From: Oenanthe sinensis | Taxonomy: Eukaryota > Streptophyta > Magnoliopsida > Apiales > Apiaceae | Direction of reading: 5' to 3' | Assembly (NCBI GenBank): GCA_028671895.1 | Contig: CM053794.1 | Span: 42,176,501 to 42,240,500, forward strand | DNA length: 64,000 bases | In this document: positions 50,201-62,233 of the stretch, one piece after another | How positions within the stretch are numbered: the stretch's first letter is position 1 | Layout: every line of letters starts with the position of its first letter | Translations under genes and position numbers: made by a program | The notes under the pieces: model-generated | Told to the model about the DNA's origin: nothing | What the model saw: the letters and a program-made list of their open reading frames with translations, nothing else | Databases searched by the model: none

Positions 50201-53200
50201 TCACCCTTTCCTTACCTCCACAGAAGCCTGGTTCTTATGTTTTGGGAGTTCTTACAGGTCGCATTGGCCACTTAATATTTAGATCTCATAATTTCTCCAG
50301 AGGTGGACCTGCAGACAGTGACGATCTTATGAGTTATGAGAAGCCAACAAGACCTATCTTGAAGGTAGCCTGGCTTTTTTTCGACAGAAGAATAAAAGTA
50401 GTGTTTCTTCCTAACTATGCTTTGATAGGGTTATACTGCTGTAGTGCTGTACGATGATCTGCATTCTGGATTATAAAAAGTAAAGTTCTGCCGAGAATCA
50501 GAAAAGGAATGAAAACACAGTGAAATCGCGATCTTATTTCATCTCATAAAAATTGGCGAATTTGATCTTATTTCATGTCGTAAAAATTTGTGAATTGTGA
50601 TCTTATTTCATGTCATAAAAATTTGTGAACTGTGATCTTATTTCATATCATAAAAATTGATAAACTTCACCATCGCCTTACATTCTGAAATGGAAGTATA
50701 AAAGTGGTTTCTAACTAGCCTTAATTTCTTAATCATTAGGTGCTTGAGCCAAGGCCGTTAGTCGACCTTGCTGCGGCTATTTCTTCTGCTTTGCTATTAA
50801 ATGAATCTCAGTGGATGGGAATAATTGTAAAGCCGATCAGTTACTCCCTTAAGGGTGCTATCTTGCACATTGACCCTGGTCCTGGTCTGGTAATAGAGGA
50901 GACACATGTCGTTGAAATGGAAAGGTATTATAATGCAATAGAGAATGCAGGTGCAGATCACCTAAAGAGTACTAGAAGTGAAGATTCTGCTGGCGATGTA
51001 CATTCTAAGCAGCTAACTCTTCAGAACAGTAAACTAGAATTGCCAGAATGGGCAAGCAATATAACTTCTGTTTTATGGATTCCTGTGCGAGCCATTAATG
51101 ATGAGCTTGTTAGAGGGACATCTGAAGGTGACTGTTCTGATAAATTTTGGTCACGGTCTAAATATACTTGTCCCGGTCACATTTCAACTTTGTATTTTAC
51201 TGATTGCCGTATCTGTAATTCATCCTTCAGGGGTGGATAATCCGCAGAGTCAGAATCTAGTGGATGGATTGAGGACAATAGCTTTAAAACTTGATTTTGG
51301 AGTATCACACAACCAGACATTCGAGAGGCACTGTTTTATTCCATTCTCTTTCATTCTGATTCCCGTGCATATATGCTAATTGGTTTGTATCATGCAATTT
51401 AATTTGAAATAATTATGTCTAATTATCAGGACCAATGCAGTTCATTTCACTGACCCATTTCAAGTAAGCACAAGTGTCACTGACAAATGTAATGATGGCA
51501 CATTGCTTTTGCAGGTACTTCTGTACAAATAGCTTTTTAGTTCTAAAGTAGTAGTGAAAACATGCATTCCTATACTTCTAGGACCTATCTTTTGTCATGC
51601 ATAATCTTGACTGTGTAGCCAATCTAAACAAGGTTCTAGCGTATTCATTATAAATAGGAATCATGTTGTATTGCTTTATTCCAATATGAAGCAAGTAACC
51701 ATCTTAGATTATGCTTATCCCCAAGAGTCTATGTGCGACTTTTTCTTTGAGGTATAGTAGGCCAGTTGGGTAAATGATTGTATTGAACTCATGGTCTTTG
51801 GATAGTAACACTTTACATATAATTTATTAATTTATGTTTTTGTTTGTAAACTTGTTTCGCCCACATTTTTTAATATTTTCTGAAACAATCGCTCCTTTGT
51901 GTTTCATAAGGTGATACTACATTCACAAGTAAAAGCTACACTTACCATCTATGATGCTTGGATGGACCTCCAAGATGGATTTGCTCACACTGGACAAGGT
52001 GATGGGCGACCAGCTTCAGCTTTTTTTCCGCTAGTCATTTCCCCTATATCTAAAGCTGGAATTCTTTTCAGTATATGCCTTGGGAGTATGAATGCAGAAG
52101 GTAATTTTGGCTTCTTCTCAGTGTGAGCCATTCTAAGGGTGACTTGTTCATAAGCATCTACTTATACCGTTTACACCTGACTTTATAAGTTAAATAAATA
52201 AATAAATATAAAGATGATTTTAAAATACAAGTAAACATTATCCCCACTGTCTTTGGTCCTTTCTATTTTACTTGGAAAATGTTTTCCTTTGACTAATTTT
52301 CCTAAACAAAGTAACAAACATAAAATTAGGAAAATATTTTCCTGTGATCTGTTTTACGCTAACAAACAGAACTTATCAAACAACTCACTCGTGTTCTCCT
52401 CTTGTACAGATGAACCCAAGCAGCTTCGGGAAGATAGTATATTGAATATAAAATATGAAATTTCTGGTAACAGAAATGTTGGAGCCCATAGCCCTGTGCC
52501 TTTGCATCCTAGTGGAACTGAGAATGCTACTGAACACTTGACATTCAGGTGTGCTGTTGGTTTACAGAGGCCTGTGCTGGACCCCTGCCTTGCAGTTGGT
52601 TTTCTACCTCTTCCTTCAAGTGGTCTCAGAGTTGGACAGCTCGTTACCATGAAATGGAGAGTTGAAAGGCTAAAATATTTTGAGGATAGTGCTTTACCTG
52701 AAAACAAAGTAAGTAAACTCCTCTCTAGTCTTATTTTGTTGATTATACCTTGTAGATGGTGATTATCATATTAGTATTATATTTTTCTCAAAGGACTGAG
52801 TGTATTATTTAAGAAAGAAGTGTAGGGATTAATGACAGGAATTTCCTTCTGCTTCAGATATTTGCGGGGTAAAGTTTACCCTTACCAATTAGGTTACGAC
52901 ATTACGTAACTAATAAATATCAACTAATTCATATCTTAAATTTGTTAGGATAATTAGGTTGCTTTACATTCTATTAGGATCTCTATCATAAGGTAGCTCG
53001 ATCTTATGATGGTAAGAGTTAACACCTGTGCCTTTAAACAGGTATATTATAGCTTCTCAGAGCTTTGATGGCCAGATGAAAGTGATCTTAACATAAATTA
53101 TTATGTTATCGTGATTATTTTAATATATTGAATCCCCAATATTAAGAATGATCATCGCATCACTTCAGGGGCGGAATGGGTCAGGAAATGCTCTTTCGCC

Positions 53201-54852
53201 CCCAATTTTCAAAACTGAACCCAATTCCCAATTCCCGAACCCACCCTAATTCTCGATCAGGGATTATTTGGCTCCCAATCCCCGCCCCAAATGAGGAACA
53301 GGGATCCCGTGGGGAATCGAGGTATTCTTCTCTTTTAAATATATATATATATATATATACATGGTTGTTAAGTCGACAAGTCGAGACTCGGCGCCCGAGT
53401 ACCTTGGAATTGACTAGTCGACAAGTCGCCCGACTAGTCATAAAAGTCTACAAGTAGTCGATATACATACACTTTTAGTAAAACTGAAGACTTGTATTGA
53501 AGAGTGAAACTGAAGACTTCTATTGAAAGTGTGATAATTTGTAAAACTGGGTTCATTGTGAAATGAGTTCAAATGAGTTCTGTAATTTGTAAAAATTGTT
53601 TAATTTGATTATAAATAATTAAATCAATCATTTAAAGATGAATGAAAAAAATTGTGAAGTTGATTACAAATTTGTAAGACAAAAGAAATATATAAATTTT
53701 GCAAAATCAGTGAAAAAACGTTTTATGTGCAAAAGAACAATTTAAAAATAAAAATAAATGAAAAAAAATGGGTAAAAAAATGTTATTATATTATACTGTT
53801 TTGTTGTGCACCAAAACATTAAAAAAAAATTGTACAATTTATTGTTTGAATATAGTTTTTTATTTAATTGTATTTTATTAATTTTATAACATTTTAATAA
53901 CATTAAAATTATATTACTTTTTATTTTGATGATGAAAATTAAAAAAATTAAATATAAATATAAATTTCAATTATAATTGTTTTATTTTAATTTTTTCATA
54001 ATTATATTTAATGGAAATGTAGATATTAAAATAAATTTCTAAAATTAAAATATGAAATGATGGATCTTATATAAAATATATTTAATTTATATTTTAATAT
54101 CAAGCCTTACAAAAAATACAACCACACAACAAATTAACAATATCAGTACTTTTATTTTTATACTAAGTAAACAAACACATATATCGATGCATCTTCTTAA
54201 CTTCTCAAATCTCAACAAAGTCAATAAACACGAGAGCTGCTCCATCTTCTTATTCCCTCCCTCTTCTTCTTCCTTCTGCAATAACATATAGATACATATA
54301 TATATAAATAACAACTCATCATCTATCAAAATCAAACATATAATACCCAAATAATACAACCCACCATCCATTTTCTTCATGTTTTCGCTTTTAAAGCCGC
54401 CGGAAAGATGGAGTGTTAGCCGGAAACGACGAACTGATACACGACCCGTAGCGATCCGAATCGAGGTCGACCTGTGTTCCGGTACAAGTGCAGATGAGCC
54501 GCCGTCGCCGGAGATGATCAGAGATGGAAGATGTCGCCGCTTTATCGTCTTCTTCGGCCTTTCTTTATGTTTGATTCAACAAGTGGGTAAGTTTTACCTA
54601 AAAAATCCTATTTCTCCTAATCTGGGTCGGTCTCTAGATCGAGTTTTGGGTCAGGTTCCGGGTCGGATCCGGGTAAAACCCATGGACGACAAACTCACAA
54701 GTCGAGCCTCGACTAATTCAAATATAACGACTTACCGACTAGTCGTCGACGTAACAACCATGTATATATATATATATATATATGGCTCCCAATCCCCGCC
54801 CCAAACGAGGAACATGGATCCCGTGGGGAATCGAGGTATTATTCTCTTTTAA

Positions 54853-54894
<42 letters not shown>

Positions 54895-57800
54895 ATATAA
54901 TATAAAAGCCGAAAGATTAAAAGTTTTGGTCGGTCGGTCCCACGGCCTAAAAAATATATGTGTATTAGATACAATTTTATTTATTATAATACGGGCTCTA
55001 ACTATATACATATCTATATTAACTAAAATTTTATTTTTAAACCCAAACTATATATTTATTATAACATGGGTCCAAATTATAACATATTTATATTAAATAG
55101 AATAATATTTATTGTACTTAATTTTTGTAAGCCCAAATAACAAATATATTTATGTTAAATAAAAATCTATTTATTGTACATAATTGTTAATTATTATCAA
55201 AATAACTCTTCTAATTAATTTAGTATCACTCGCATCTTTAATAAATTTATATAAAATAAGAAAATATATTTTACGTATTAACATAAATTCTTAATATTAT
55301 AAATTTTTATATTAAAAATATCAATAAAAATATAAATAAAAAATAATTTACTTAAATATTAGTTATCATGTGTTTCGCACAGGTCATAAGTTTGTGTGTG
55401 TATATATATATATATTATATTCTATAATACATTTTTAGATAAAAATTAATTTGATAAATCATAATATATAATATTTGTTTAAATTTAATACTAATTTTAA
55501 TTAAAATTTATCTTAGTATAGATAAAAGACAATAATTATATATTATTTTGTAATTTGAAAATCTTAGAATAGATTAAAAATTTAAAAGTATAATAATATA
55601 TTATACTATTATATACATAAAAAAATATTATTTTTATTAAATATGGGGGTGGGGACTGAGGAGACAACAATCTCCATCCTTGCTCTGATCCTCGAAACGA
55701 CGAAATCTAGGATTTTTTCGGGTATGGGGCCGGGAATGGAGAAGATTTTATTAAAATAATTTATTGATAAATAGTATTCATACTCGGTGCAGTTATATAA
55801 TTATTATACTATTTTTAAAATTTCGTCTTTTATTTCAGCCCTGCTATATATATCTATAAAAGCTTATGTTATTTAAACCCTAAACTCGTTATTTAGGCTT
55901 TAGAATTTCTCGGAAATTATAATTATATTTTTTTAAAGCCCAACTTAAATCTTATTATTATGTTGATCGAGGTTTTAAAACTTTTTCTTATGAATTAGCT
56001 CAACTTCTGGGCAACATAATGGAGGGCTCTTTCCAAGAAAACCACACAGACCATAGTTAGAATTTTTTTTGCAAAAATACCTTTTAATTTTTTGCAAAGA
56101 TATGATTTTTATAGAAAAAATTAGAAAAATACGAATTTTTAAAAATTATTGGCAAAAATACGGCTTGTAACATTGCAATCAACCATAAATGCAACTTCAA
56201 TTTTTTTTAAATTAGAGTTGGTTGATTGCATAAAAAGTTATTTTGGTTGCATAATGGTCGAGCTGCATCGGTTGTATACTGTAAGTCAACTCATTCCATA
56301 TAACAGAAATGCAACTTAATAAACAATATACAATTGTACTTTCTTTCTTTCACCTTCATTAAATTTGAAATTGAACCGTAAAAAAATTAAAATGGAATCA
56401 ACAACAAAATTAAGTCCAAATAACTTAATTAACCAAAATAGGCAACTCTTTCTTGACAAACAAAAAAAAATGTATATTTTTCGACAATTTGACCCATAAT
56501 AGCTCAACTAACCAAAACCAATCAAAATAGAATGAAAAATCTTACTAGATCTCTGGTGAAAGTATAAGAATTTTAATTATCTTTACTCATTTTCGGCTAT
56601 AAGGTAAAGTTACATGGAGAACAACTTTTCATTGGAAACGTCGGAGACCATATTTATGTACTGCGTGCAGAACATTGCAAAATATATTATACTGCAAACT
56701 ATGCATTTTTCATGGAGGGTGTTCGACGTCTCCAACAAAAACACGGTCTCCGTATAAGTTTTCCATATATAACACAAATCTTATCCAATTTTGTTCTCCA
56801 CTCTCATTCCTAAATTCACTTTATCTCTTTACTTCGCATTCACCCACTTTTCACTTTATCTCTTTACTTCGTATTCACCCACTTCCCAGTTAACACTCAC
56901 CTCCCAGCATATGGATTCCAAAACTTATGAATTCAGATCACCTCTTCATCTTCATTCTCCTTTGTTCTTACTCTTCTTCTTCTTGGTAATAAATCAATTA
57001 TTTCCCCCTAAATCATCGTCGATAATTTTCTCCGGCGAGTTCATCCGCAACAACTCCTATATTTATCATTATATATATTATATATTATGTGTATATACCA
57101 TTATCTTTATTAACACACCCACCATTCCTTTTATGCACACAAACTCCAAACACCGGCCGTATGTCACCACTAATCTATACATGACTTGACAATTCCGCTA
57201 TCAAATAATCAGTTAACACAAATTGATGATTTTTGTAGCACAAATTGTTGATTTTTGTAATACAAGATAGTGATTTTTATAATACGATTTAGATTAGAGT
57301 TTAGATCTGATAATTTGTATTCGTATATCATATTTAAATTTCAGATCTGATGGTTTTTGAAAGTCAATTTTGTAGAGTAGAGATAGGGATCGAAGAGGAA
57401 GGAGCAGGAATCGTTGAAAGAGTTTGGTGAAAGAAAAAGACTGAAAATATAGAAGAGAGAGATTGAAAGCAACGAGGAGTGAGAAGTATTGAAAGTAACC
57501 AGAAAAGAGAAATATAGGTGTATGGAATAGATGAATACAAGTGAGTGGCTTAAAATGATTAAAATGAAAGTATAATGACAATTTTAACTTTTGTTTCAAT
57601 TATAGTCACCATTGGGCCGAGCGATTATGTTGGGTCTTGGGTTGGTTTCTAGTTTCTATTTTAATTTGGTTTCTAGTAGAGTAGGACCCTATATATATAG
57701 GGGTTACTCCAATGAGAACCCTCTTATAATGACAACTAAGAACTCAAATCAGAATCATTAAATTTAAACTCAAATCACCAAATTTAATACACATGTGGAT

Positions 57801-60800
57801 ATATATTTTATAATTATATATATCATTTAAACAAAAACATAATGCTACCTCTACTTTCATCAACTACCGTTACTACACTATCACCAGCCATTACTACACC
57901 ATCACCACCATCAACAATTACAATCGCTAACACAATCACTAAATTCGTAACTACCCTAAAAATTATTATCAAAATATCACTTACAAGTTCAATACCTACA
58001 CAATCACTAAGTTCACGATCACCACCAACTGCATTTTCAGAAAATTCAATAAATCATTAAAATCCAAACACAAATCACCAAAATTCAAACGTGAATCACC
58101 AAAATCCAAACGCGAATCACTAAATTTCTTAAACGAAAATCATCAATTTTTTCCAGATCTAAATAAGTGACAATAAGTGTAATGGTTTTATGGTGGATCT
58201 AAAATGTTGATGGTCATACAAACATTGTAGTTGTGGTATAAACGTCGTTCATGGAAAGGTGATGATATCATATAGTCGTTGTTCATGGAGGCTGCCAGAT
58301 TTGAATCATTCTCGTTGTGGAAAGGTGATACGATTCGCTTTGTATCATCGGAGAAGAACATCTCGCTGGAGCTGATAAATGGAATGACTATATGATGTCT
58401 GTATATGTGTGTATATATGTATGTATGTGTGTATGGTAGCAAATGATCGTGAAAATATGGCTGAAGTTGATGATGGACGGCAATGGAGCAGATGATGGTG
58501 GCCTGGGGAAGAGGAAAGTGGGCAAAAGAAATAGATAGAAGAGAGAGAAAAATTAGATATGAGTGTATAAGTGAGGGGAGTGAAACAGAAATAATTAATT
58601 GAGTGATTAAGATTTAATGAATATAAATTTTTTTAATGGTTTAGATTGATTCTAAGTTCTCATTTTAAGGGTGGTTCTCATTTGAGCACATGCCTATATA
58701 TATATATATATATAAGCAGATGCTCAAATGAGAACCACTCTTATAATATATAGGCAGATGCTCAAATGAGAACCACTCTTATAATGAGCCACTAACATTT
58801 TTGAATATCACTAAATCTTAGCCACTCAATTAAAACACCCACTTTAGATATTCCCCCTCCAGATGCTACACTACTGTTCAACCACCGTCAACATCCAAAT
58901 CGACATCAACGACTCTAACAGAAACATGAATCACCCTATACATACATACATACATAAATACATACATATATAGACCATCTTCATACCATACACTACTATC
59001 GATTTATAAAGATAAATATGCTAGTAGTAAAGGTTTTGTCTTCCATTTCGGTTACATATCCAGTCACATAATTTATCTTCTTCTGCTATTAGACCATCTC
59101 CAACCCAACTCTAAATTTGCACTTTTATACCATTTTGGTGTAAAATTCTTCTCCAACCAAACACTAAAAGTTACACTATTTTGGTGCAACATCAAAAATT
59201 ATACCAAAATTTGGTGTAACTTTTAGAGTTTTTCTAAATCCCAACATTACCCTTTCATTCCTTTTAACTAAAACAAATTTCTTCCTTCTATGTCCCAACA
59301 ACTTTATTGTTTTTGTCTTTTAGTTATAAAATAACTTTTATAGTACAACAAAGATTCCCTTTGGTGTAAATTTTAGTGTAAATGGGTTGGAAATGATTTT
59401 AGAAATAGTGTAACTTCTACACTATTTTGGTGTAAAAACCACACCAAAATAGTGTAATGGGTTAGAGATGCTCTTAACAACGCATATCAATATTCTAGAT
59501 CTACAAATTTTACGCTCAGATCTAACATCGTCATTGTATCATATTTCGTCATTGAGATTGATGACGTATTATTGGAGGAAAGTGGCAATATGGATAACAT
59601 TACACAAAAAGAAGATAAGGCTTTCAGAACTTTGGTGATTTATATCAAAAAATTGGTGATTTGCGTTAGAAATTTGGTGATTTTTATGTAATTTTTTGTG
59701 ATTTGGCTTTGAATTTAGTGATTTCATATGTGATGTGTTTTTGATGTGGTGTTGTTTTAAATTCTGGTAATTTATATTTAGATTTGGTGATTTATAGGAG
59801 ATGATGCCGTTAAATTTAAATGAATTAATGCAGCTGCGATTGAATTTGCAATTATCAGGTTAATGATTACTTTTTATTATAATTTTTTTTTGGATTTGAT
59901 ATTAAAAATAATAGATATTCTAAAAGTCAATTAGAATTCATAAATAATTTTTATTAATTTGTAGTTGTTTTTCAATTTTTTTATGTATTCAACTTATTTA
60001 TTTAATTTTGGTGATTTGTCTAAAGTTTTAGTGATTTGTTTTAATACTTCAAAGTTTGATAAAACTCGACATATAAAGAAATCAAAGAATTATAATTTGA
60101 TAGGAGAAAGATTGAATAATATATTTATATGACTATTTTATATTTGAAGATAAAGTGAGCACGGTTTTAAATTTCTTATTGTTTTCGTGATGAAAATGTA
60201 AAAAGATGAAGATTTAATGGTGATTCCAAAGTTGAACAGTTGTGATGTTGGAGTGAAAATGGAAGAGAAGAAAATTGAGAGAGGAAAGTGTTTTATTAGT
60301 ATGTTTTATTAATATATTATGTTGATCCTTAAAATATATGATAATTACAAAATCACCGCGGCTTGTTCAACTTGAATTACACTTAGTTCTTAGTTCTCAC
60401 AATAACAAAGGTTCTCATTGGAGTAAGCCTCTCTCTCTATATATATATATAGATTTGTAAACTCGTCTTCCTCTATTCCTCTCTCTTTATATACCTATAT
60501 GTGTATGTGTATATTCAATTAAAATTAAAGAAATAGAGAATAGAAGAAAGAGGATGGAGGATGGAGGAATGACACATTGGTGAAAGGTGAAGGAGATTTC
60601 AAAACGAAGATATTGATAACAAATCACCAATTTAATTGATGAAGTAACAAAAGAAGAAAATACTGGAGGACAAAAGAGGTGAACAGCCATATACTGGAGA
60701 ATATCTAAATGTATGTGTTGACAACTACTCTTTATGTGGTTACTTGGTTGTGAAAACCTATCTGTAGATTTTTATTGTTTGTGATCACGCCTTCAAAAAG

Positions 60801-61364
60801 AAAGTCTGAATTTTCTTTCCCTCTGGCCATTTTTTATCCTTTCTTTCTAGTTTTTTCTGTGCAAACTCAGCTGTTTATTGTTTGGAGATTGTGAGACTGT
60901 TAAACTAAATGTTTAATATGTAACTGGGGAATGTCGATGTATTTGATTCTCTATGCAGCAGAACGAGGTATTGTATGAAGTCAGTGCGAATTCTGAGAAC
61001 TGGATGATTGCTGGGAGGAAGAGGGGTTATGCAGATCTATCAAAAGATGAAGGTATGTATCTAAATCCTATATTCTGTCTACATTATGTTCTATCCAATC
61101 AAATACATCTTGTTCTTATCAGCAGTCAATGAATGATTGAAATATGCATTTCTTTGGTATGTTTAAAATAAACATTGTGTTGCTACAGGCTCAAGGATAG
61201 TAGTCTCAGTTTTATGTGTCCCACTCGTTGCTGGATATGTTCGCCCTCCTCAACTGGGTTTGCCAGATGTGGGTAAGACAACTATAAGTTGCAATCCTCC
61301 TGGACCTCACTTGGTCTGTGTCTTGCCTCCGCCTCTGAGCTCTTCTTTCTGTATACCTGCCTGA
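41249..61364 (+). CDS. TRS130: TRAPPII complex subunit TRS130 (TRAPPC10, CLUB)
   Basis: TRAPPII-specific subunit acting at the TGN with Rab-A GTPases, needed for cell-plate formation and post-Golgi traffic. 21 exons: 41249-41312, 42296-42525, 43523-43704, 44160-44343, 44764-44854, 45403-45563, 46776-46865, 47005-47166, 47472-47533, 47677-47767, 48226-48386, 48604-48811, 49503-50048, 50152-50364, 50740-51127, 51231-51327, 51430-51514, 51911-52100, 52410-52708, 60959-61052, 61189-61364. All phases agree, total 1,257 aa, near the 1,259 of Arabidopsis TRS130. Start MANFLAQFQSIK; recognisable blocks WFREPYATVVLVTCE, EANFWDDLESKVLES, QRFMPVWNFCNFFILK, HGVVLDGEIAAVWYK, PPQKPGSYVLGVLTG, AGYVRPPQLGLPDV. 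Intron 16 has a GC donor; exon 20 has a NAGNAG acceptor. Intron 19 is 8,250 bp and transposon-filled. The gene appears intact. Confidence 0.96.
42902..43038. repeat. Two-copy tandem duplication in TRS130 intron 2
   Basis: About 60 bp of the form 'aggtctttat..c.agttt..aaactctcttaccttgtcctacatcagt' occurs at 42902-42961 and again at 42977-43038, 75 bp apart, moderately diverged. Probably part of an unrecognised repeat. Confidence 0.6.
49105..49398. mobile_element. TRIM-type miniature LTR retrotransposon in TRS130 intron 12
   Basis: Two 76-bp direct repeats, 49105-49180 and 49323-49398, both begin TGTTGAGTAACC and end CTTTAACA, thus TG...CA bounded. They flank 142 bp of internal, non-coding sequence. 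A 5-bp duplication ATATA lies at 49100-49104 and 49399-49403. The plan (short LTRs, tiny interior, 5-bp TSD) fits TRIM/SMART elements. The two LTRs differ at several positions, so the insertion is not recent. A recognisable primer-binding site was not found. Confidence 0.8.
50530..50665. repeat. 4 x ~35-bp tandem repeat in TRS130 intron 14
   Basis: Units of the form 'gatcttatttcatgtcataa' plus 'aaatttgtgaattgt' start at 50530, 50564, 50599 and 50634. Small differences between units. Confidence 0.75.
53269..53340. repeat. 72-bp direct repeat, left copy
   Basis: From TGGCTCCCAATCCCC to TCTCTTTTAAAT. It matches 54783-54854 with only three differences. The pair brackets the TIR element. Confidence 0.85.
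53359..54762. mobile_element. Non-autonomous TIR DNA transposon
   Basis: A 1.4-kb element with 19-bp inverted ends: ACATGGTTGTTAAGTCGAC at the left and the complement of ACATGGTTGTTACGTCGAC at the right (one mismatch). Further in, both ends are full of gactagtcg/gtcgacaagtcg words. It sits in a TA tract, so the target duplication is unreadable and the superfamily is open (hAT or Mutator-like). The interior is AT-rich, except for a GC-richer part near 54379-54600 that may be captured host DNA. No transposase seen. Confidence 0.65.
54379..54600 (+). other. Possible captured exon inside the TIR element
   Basis: A GC-rich, codon-like stretch in an otherwise very AT-rich element. The frame from ATG 54379 is open across it (includes RTDTRPVAIRIEVD and SADEPPSPEMIRDG) and then a 'gtaag' donor-like site follows near 54588. 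The product is unrecognised. It could be a host gene 5' exon picked up by the transposon, on either strand. Confidence 0.3.
54783..54854. repeat. 72-bp direct repeat, right copy
   Basis: Copy of 53269-53340 (three differences), placed after the right end of the TIR element and followed, like the left copy, by a TA tract. Confidence 0.85.
57690..58695. mobile_element. Foldback element A in TRS130 intron 19
   Basis: The left end reads 'ggttactccaatgagaacc', then 'ctcttataatga.aactaagaa'. The right end is the complement of 'caaatgagaaccaccctta' and 'atgagaacttagaatc'. Imperfect TIRs of about 50 bp. The interior has repeated 'aaatcaccaaattt' words. Ends lie in TA tracts, so no target duplication could be read. 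Confidence 0.55.
58716..60440. mobile_element. Foldback element B, same family as element A
   Basis: The left end 'gctcaaatgagaaccactct' is present twice in tandem (58723 and 58757). The right end is the complement of 'cttactccaatgagaacctt' with 'gtgagaactaagaac'. The interior repeats 'ttggtgattt' words, the complement of the element A interior. It carries a nested Tourist MITE. Confidence 0.55.
59092..59473. mobile_element. Tourist-like (PIF/Harbinger) MITE
   Basis: A 382-bp element beginning GACCATCTCCAACCCAACTC and ending GGGTTAGAGATGCTC, inverted ends, flanked by TTA at 59089-59091 and 59474-59476. A 3-bp TTA duplication and 'gagcatctccaaccc' ends are typical of Tourist MITEs. Internal 'ttttggtgtaa' words repeat in both orientations. 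Confidence 0.85.
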
Positions 61365-62233
61365 TGTCATAGTTTTGTCCGTGGCTTTAGAATTTTTAAA
61401 CGTAGGTATTGAATGTAGCCAGTTTTGTTGATCTATAAGCTTTGTAATTAAAAATGGAACGGACAGGGAGATGTTGTAAAATTTTGTTTTTGTAGCTTAT
61501 GAAATGAACATCTGATGGTTGTTAGACCATGGCACCATGCATTTTAGCGTTGTATAGCTGTACTATGTTGTAGACTGGAAAATCAAGTCCCTTTTCTTTG
61601 GTTGTAACTATATCGAGGCAAAGTCTTCAGTAAATTTTTGTTCTATTTATAAGAAGACCATGTTAGAATTCTGGTAATGTTGCTGTGCGTTCATGTCTTG
61701 CGGGAATGGACGAGAGGAATCAAGATATTGTAGCACAACAGCAGTTTATTAATTAAACTCGTTTAATTAGATACCTAATCATAATTCTAATTATTAAACA
61801 TTTATCAAAGACGAAAGAAAGATGGTTCACAGTTAAATATGCAATGCTTATGTTTGTACGATATAAATATTTAATTGTAGGTTTAAAAAAGCTGGTGACC
61901 AGATTCACTTTATACACATACATTTAACAAACTGGCAAATAATGTTAGTCACAGTGTGTTTGGTTAAGCGGAATTTATATCACACAACAATAATAATGTA
62001 TCCAACTGTAACCGTAACGTGGCAGTCATCCACTCATCAACCATAGCTTAGTTACCAAGTTTGCACCTTCAGTCTTCCATCAATTCATATCCTATGTTTG
62101 TCTATATATATGTAAAATAAAGACACAGAGATAATAGTATTTAGCACGTATATTAGCTAGCCTTTTTAGCAATACCAGTACACCAAAAAACCAACACACA
62201 CACACACACAGAGTGAGACAGAGTATATATGTG
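61365..62233. other. Intergenic after TRS130
   Basis: TRS130 3' UTR to about 61660, then AT-rich DNA with no gene. A (CA)n run at 62193-62210 lies in the 5' UTR region of the next gene. Confidence 0.4.

Larger units (their letters stand above)
52709..60958. other. TRS130 intron 19, transposon-filled (8.25 kb)
   Basis: Begins GTAAGT and ends tgcag. All neighbouring introns are 0.1-1.2 kb. From left to right it holds a short native-looking part (to ~53160), a GC-richer repeat with an internal TIR element (53166-54854), AT-rich DNA and a related GC-rich patch (55640-55745), a possible captured ORF (56911-57189), and two related foldback elements (57690-58695, 58716-60440), the second with a nested Tourist MITE (59092-59473). 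No complete transposase was seen. Confidence 0.8.

Noticed and set aside
53181..53441. Overlapping frames on both strands near 53.2-53.4 kb
   Set aside because: They cross a TA microsatellite and a transposon end; non-coding repeat DNA.
57842..58060. Frame of 72 codons rich in Ser/Thr/Pro
   Set aside because: Made of low-complexity 'atcac/caccat' DNA inside foldback element A.
58188..58442. Minus-strand frame of 84 codons
   Set aside because: Inside the same element, no domain and low complexity at the start.
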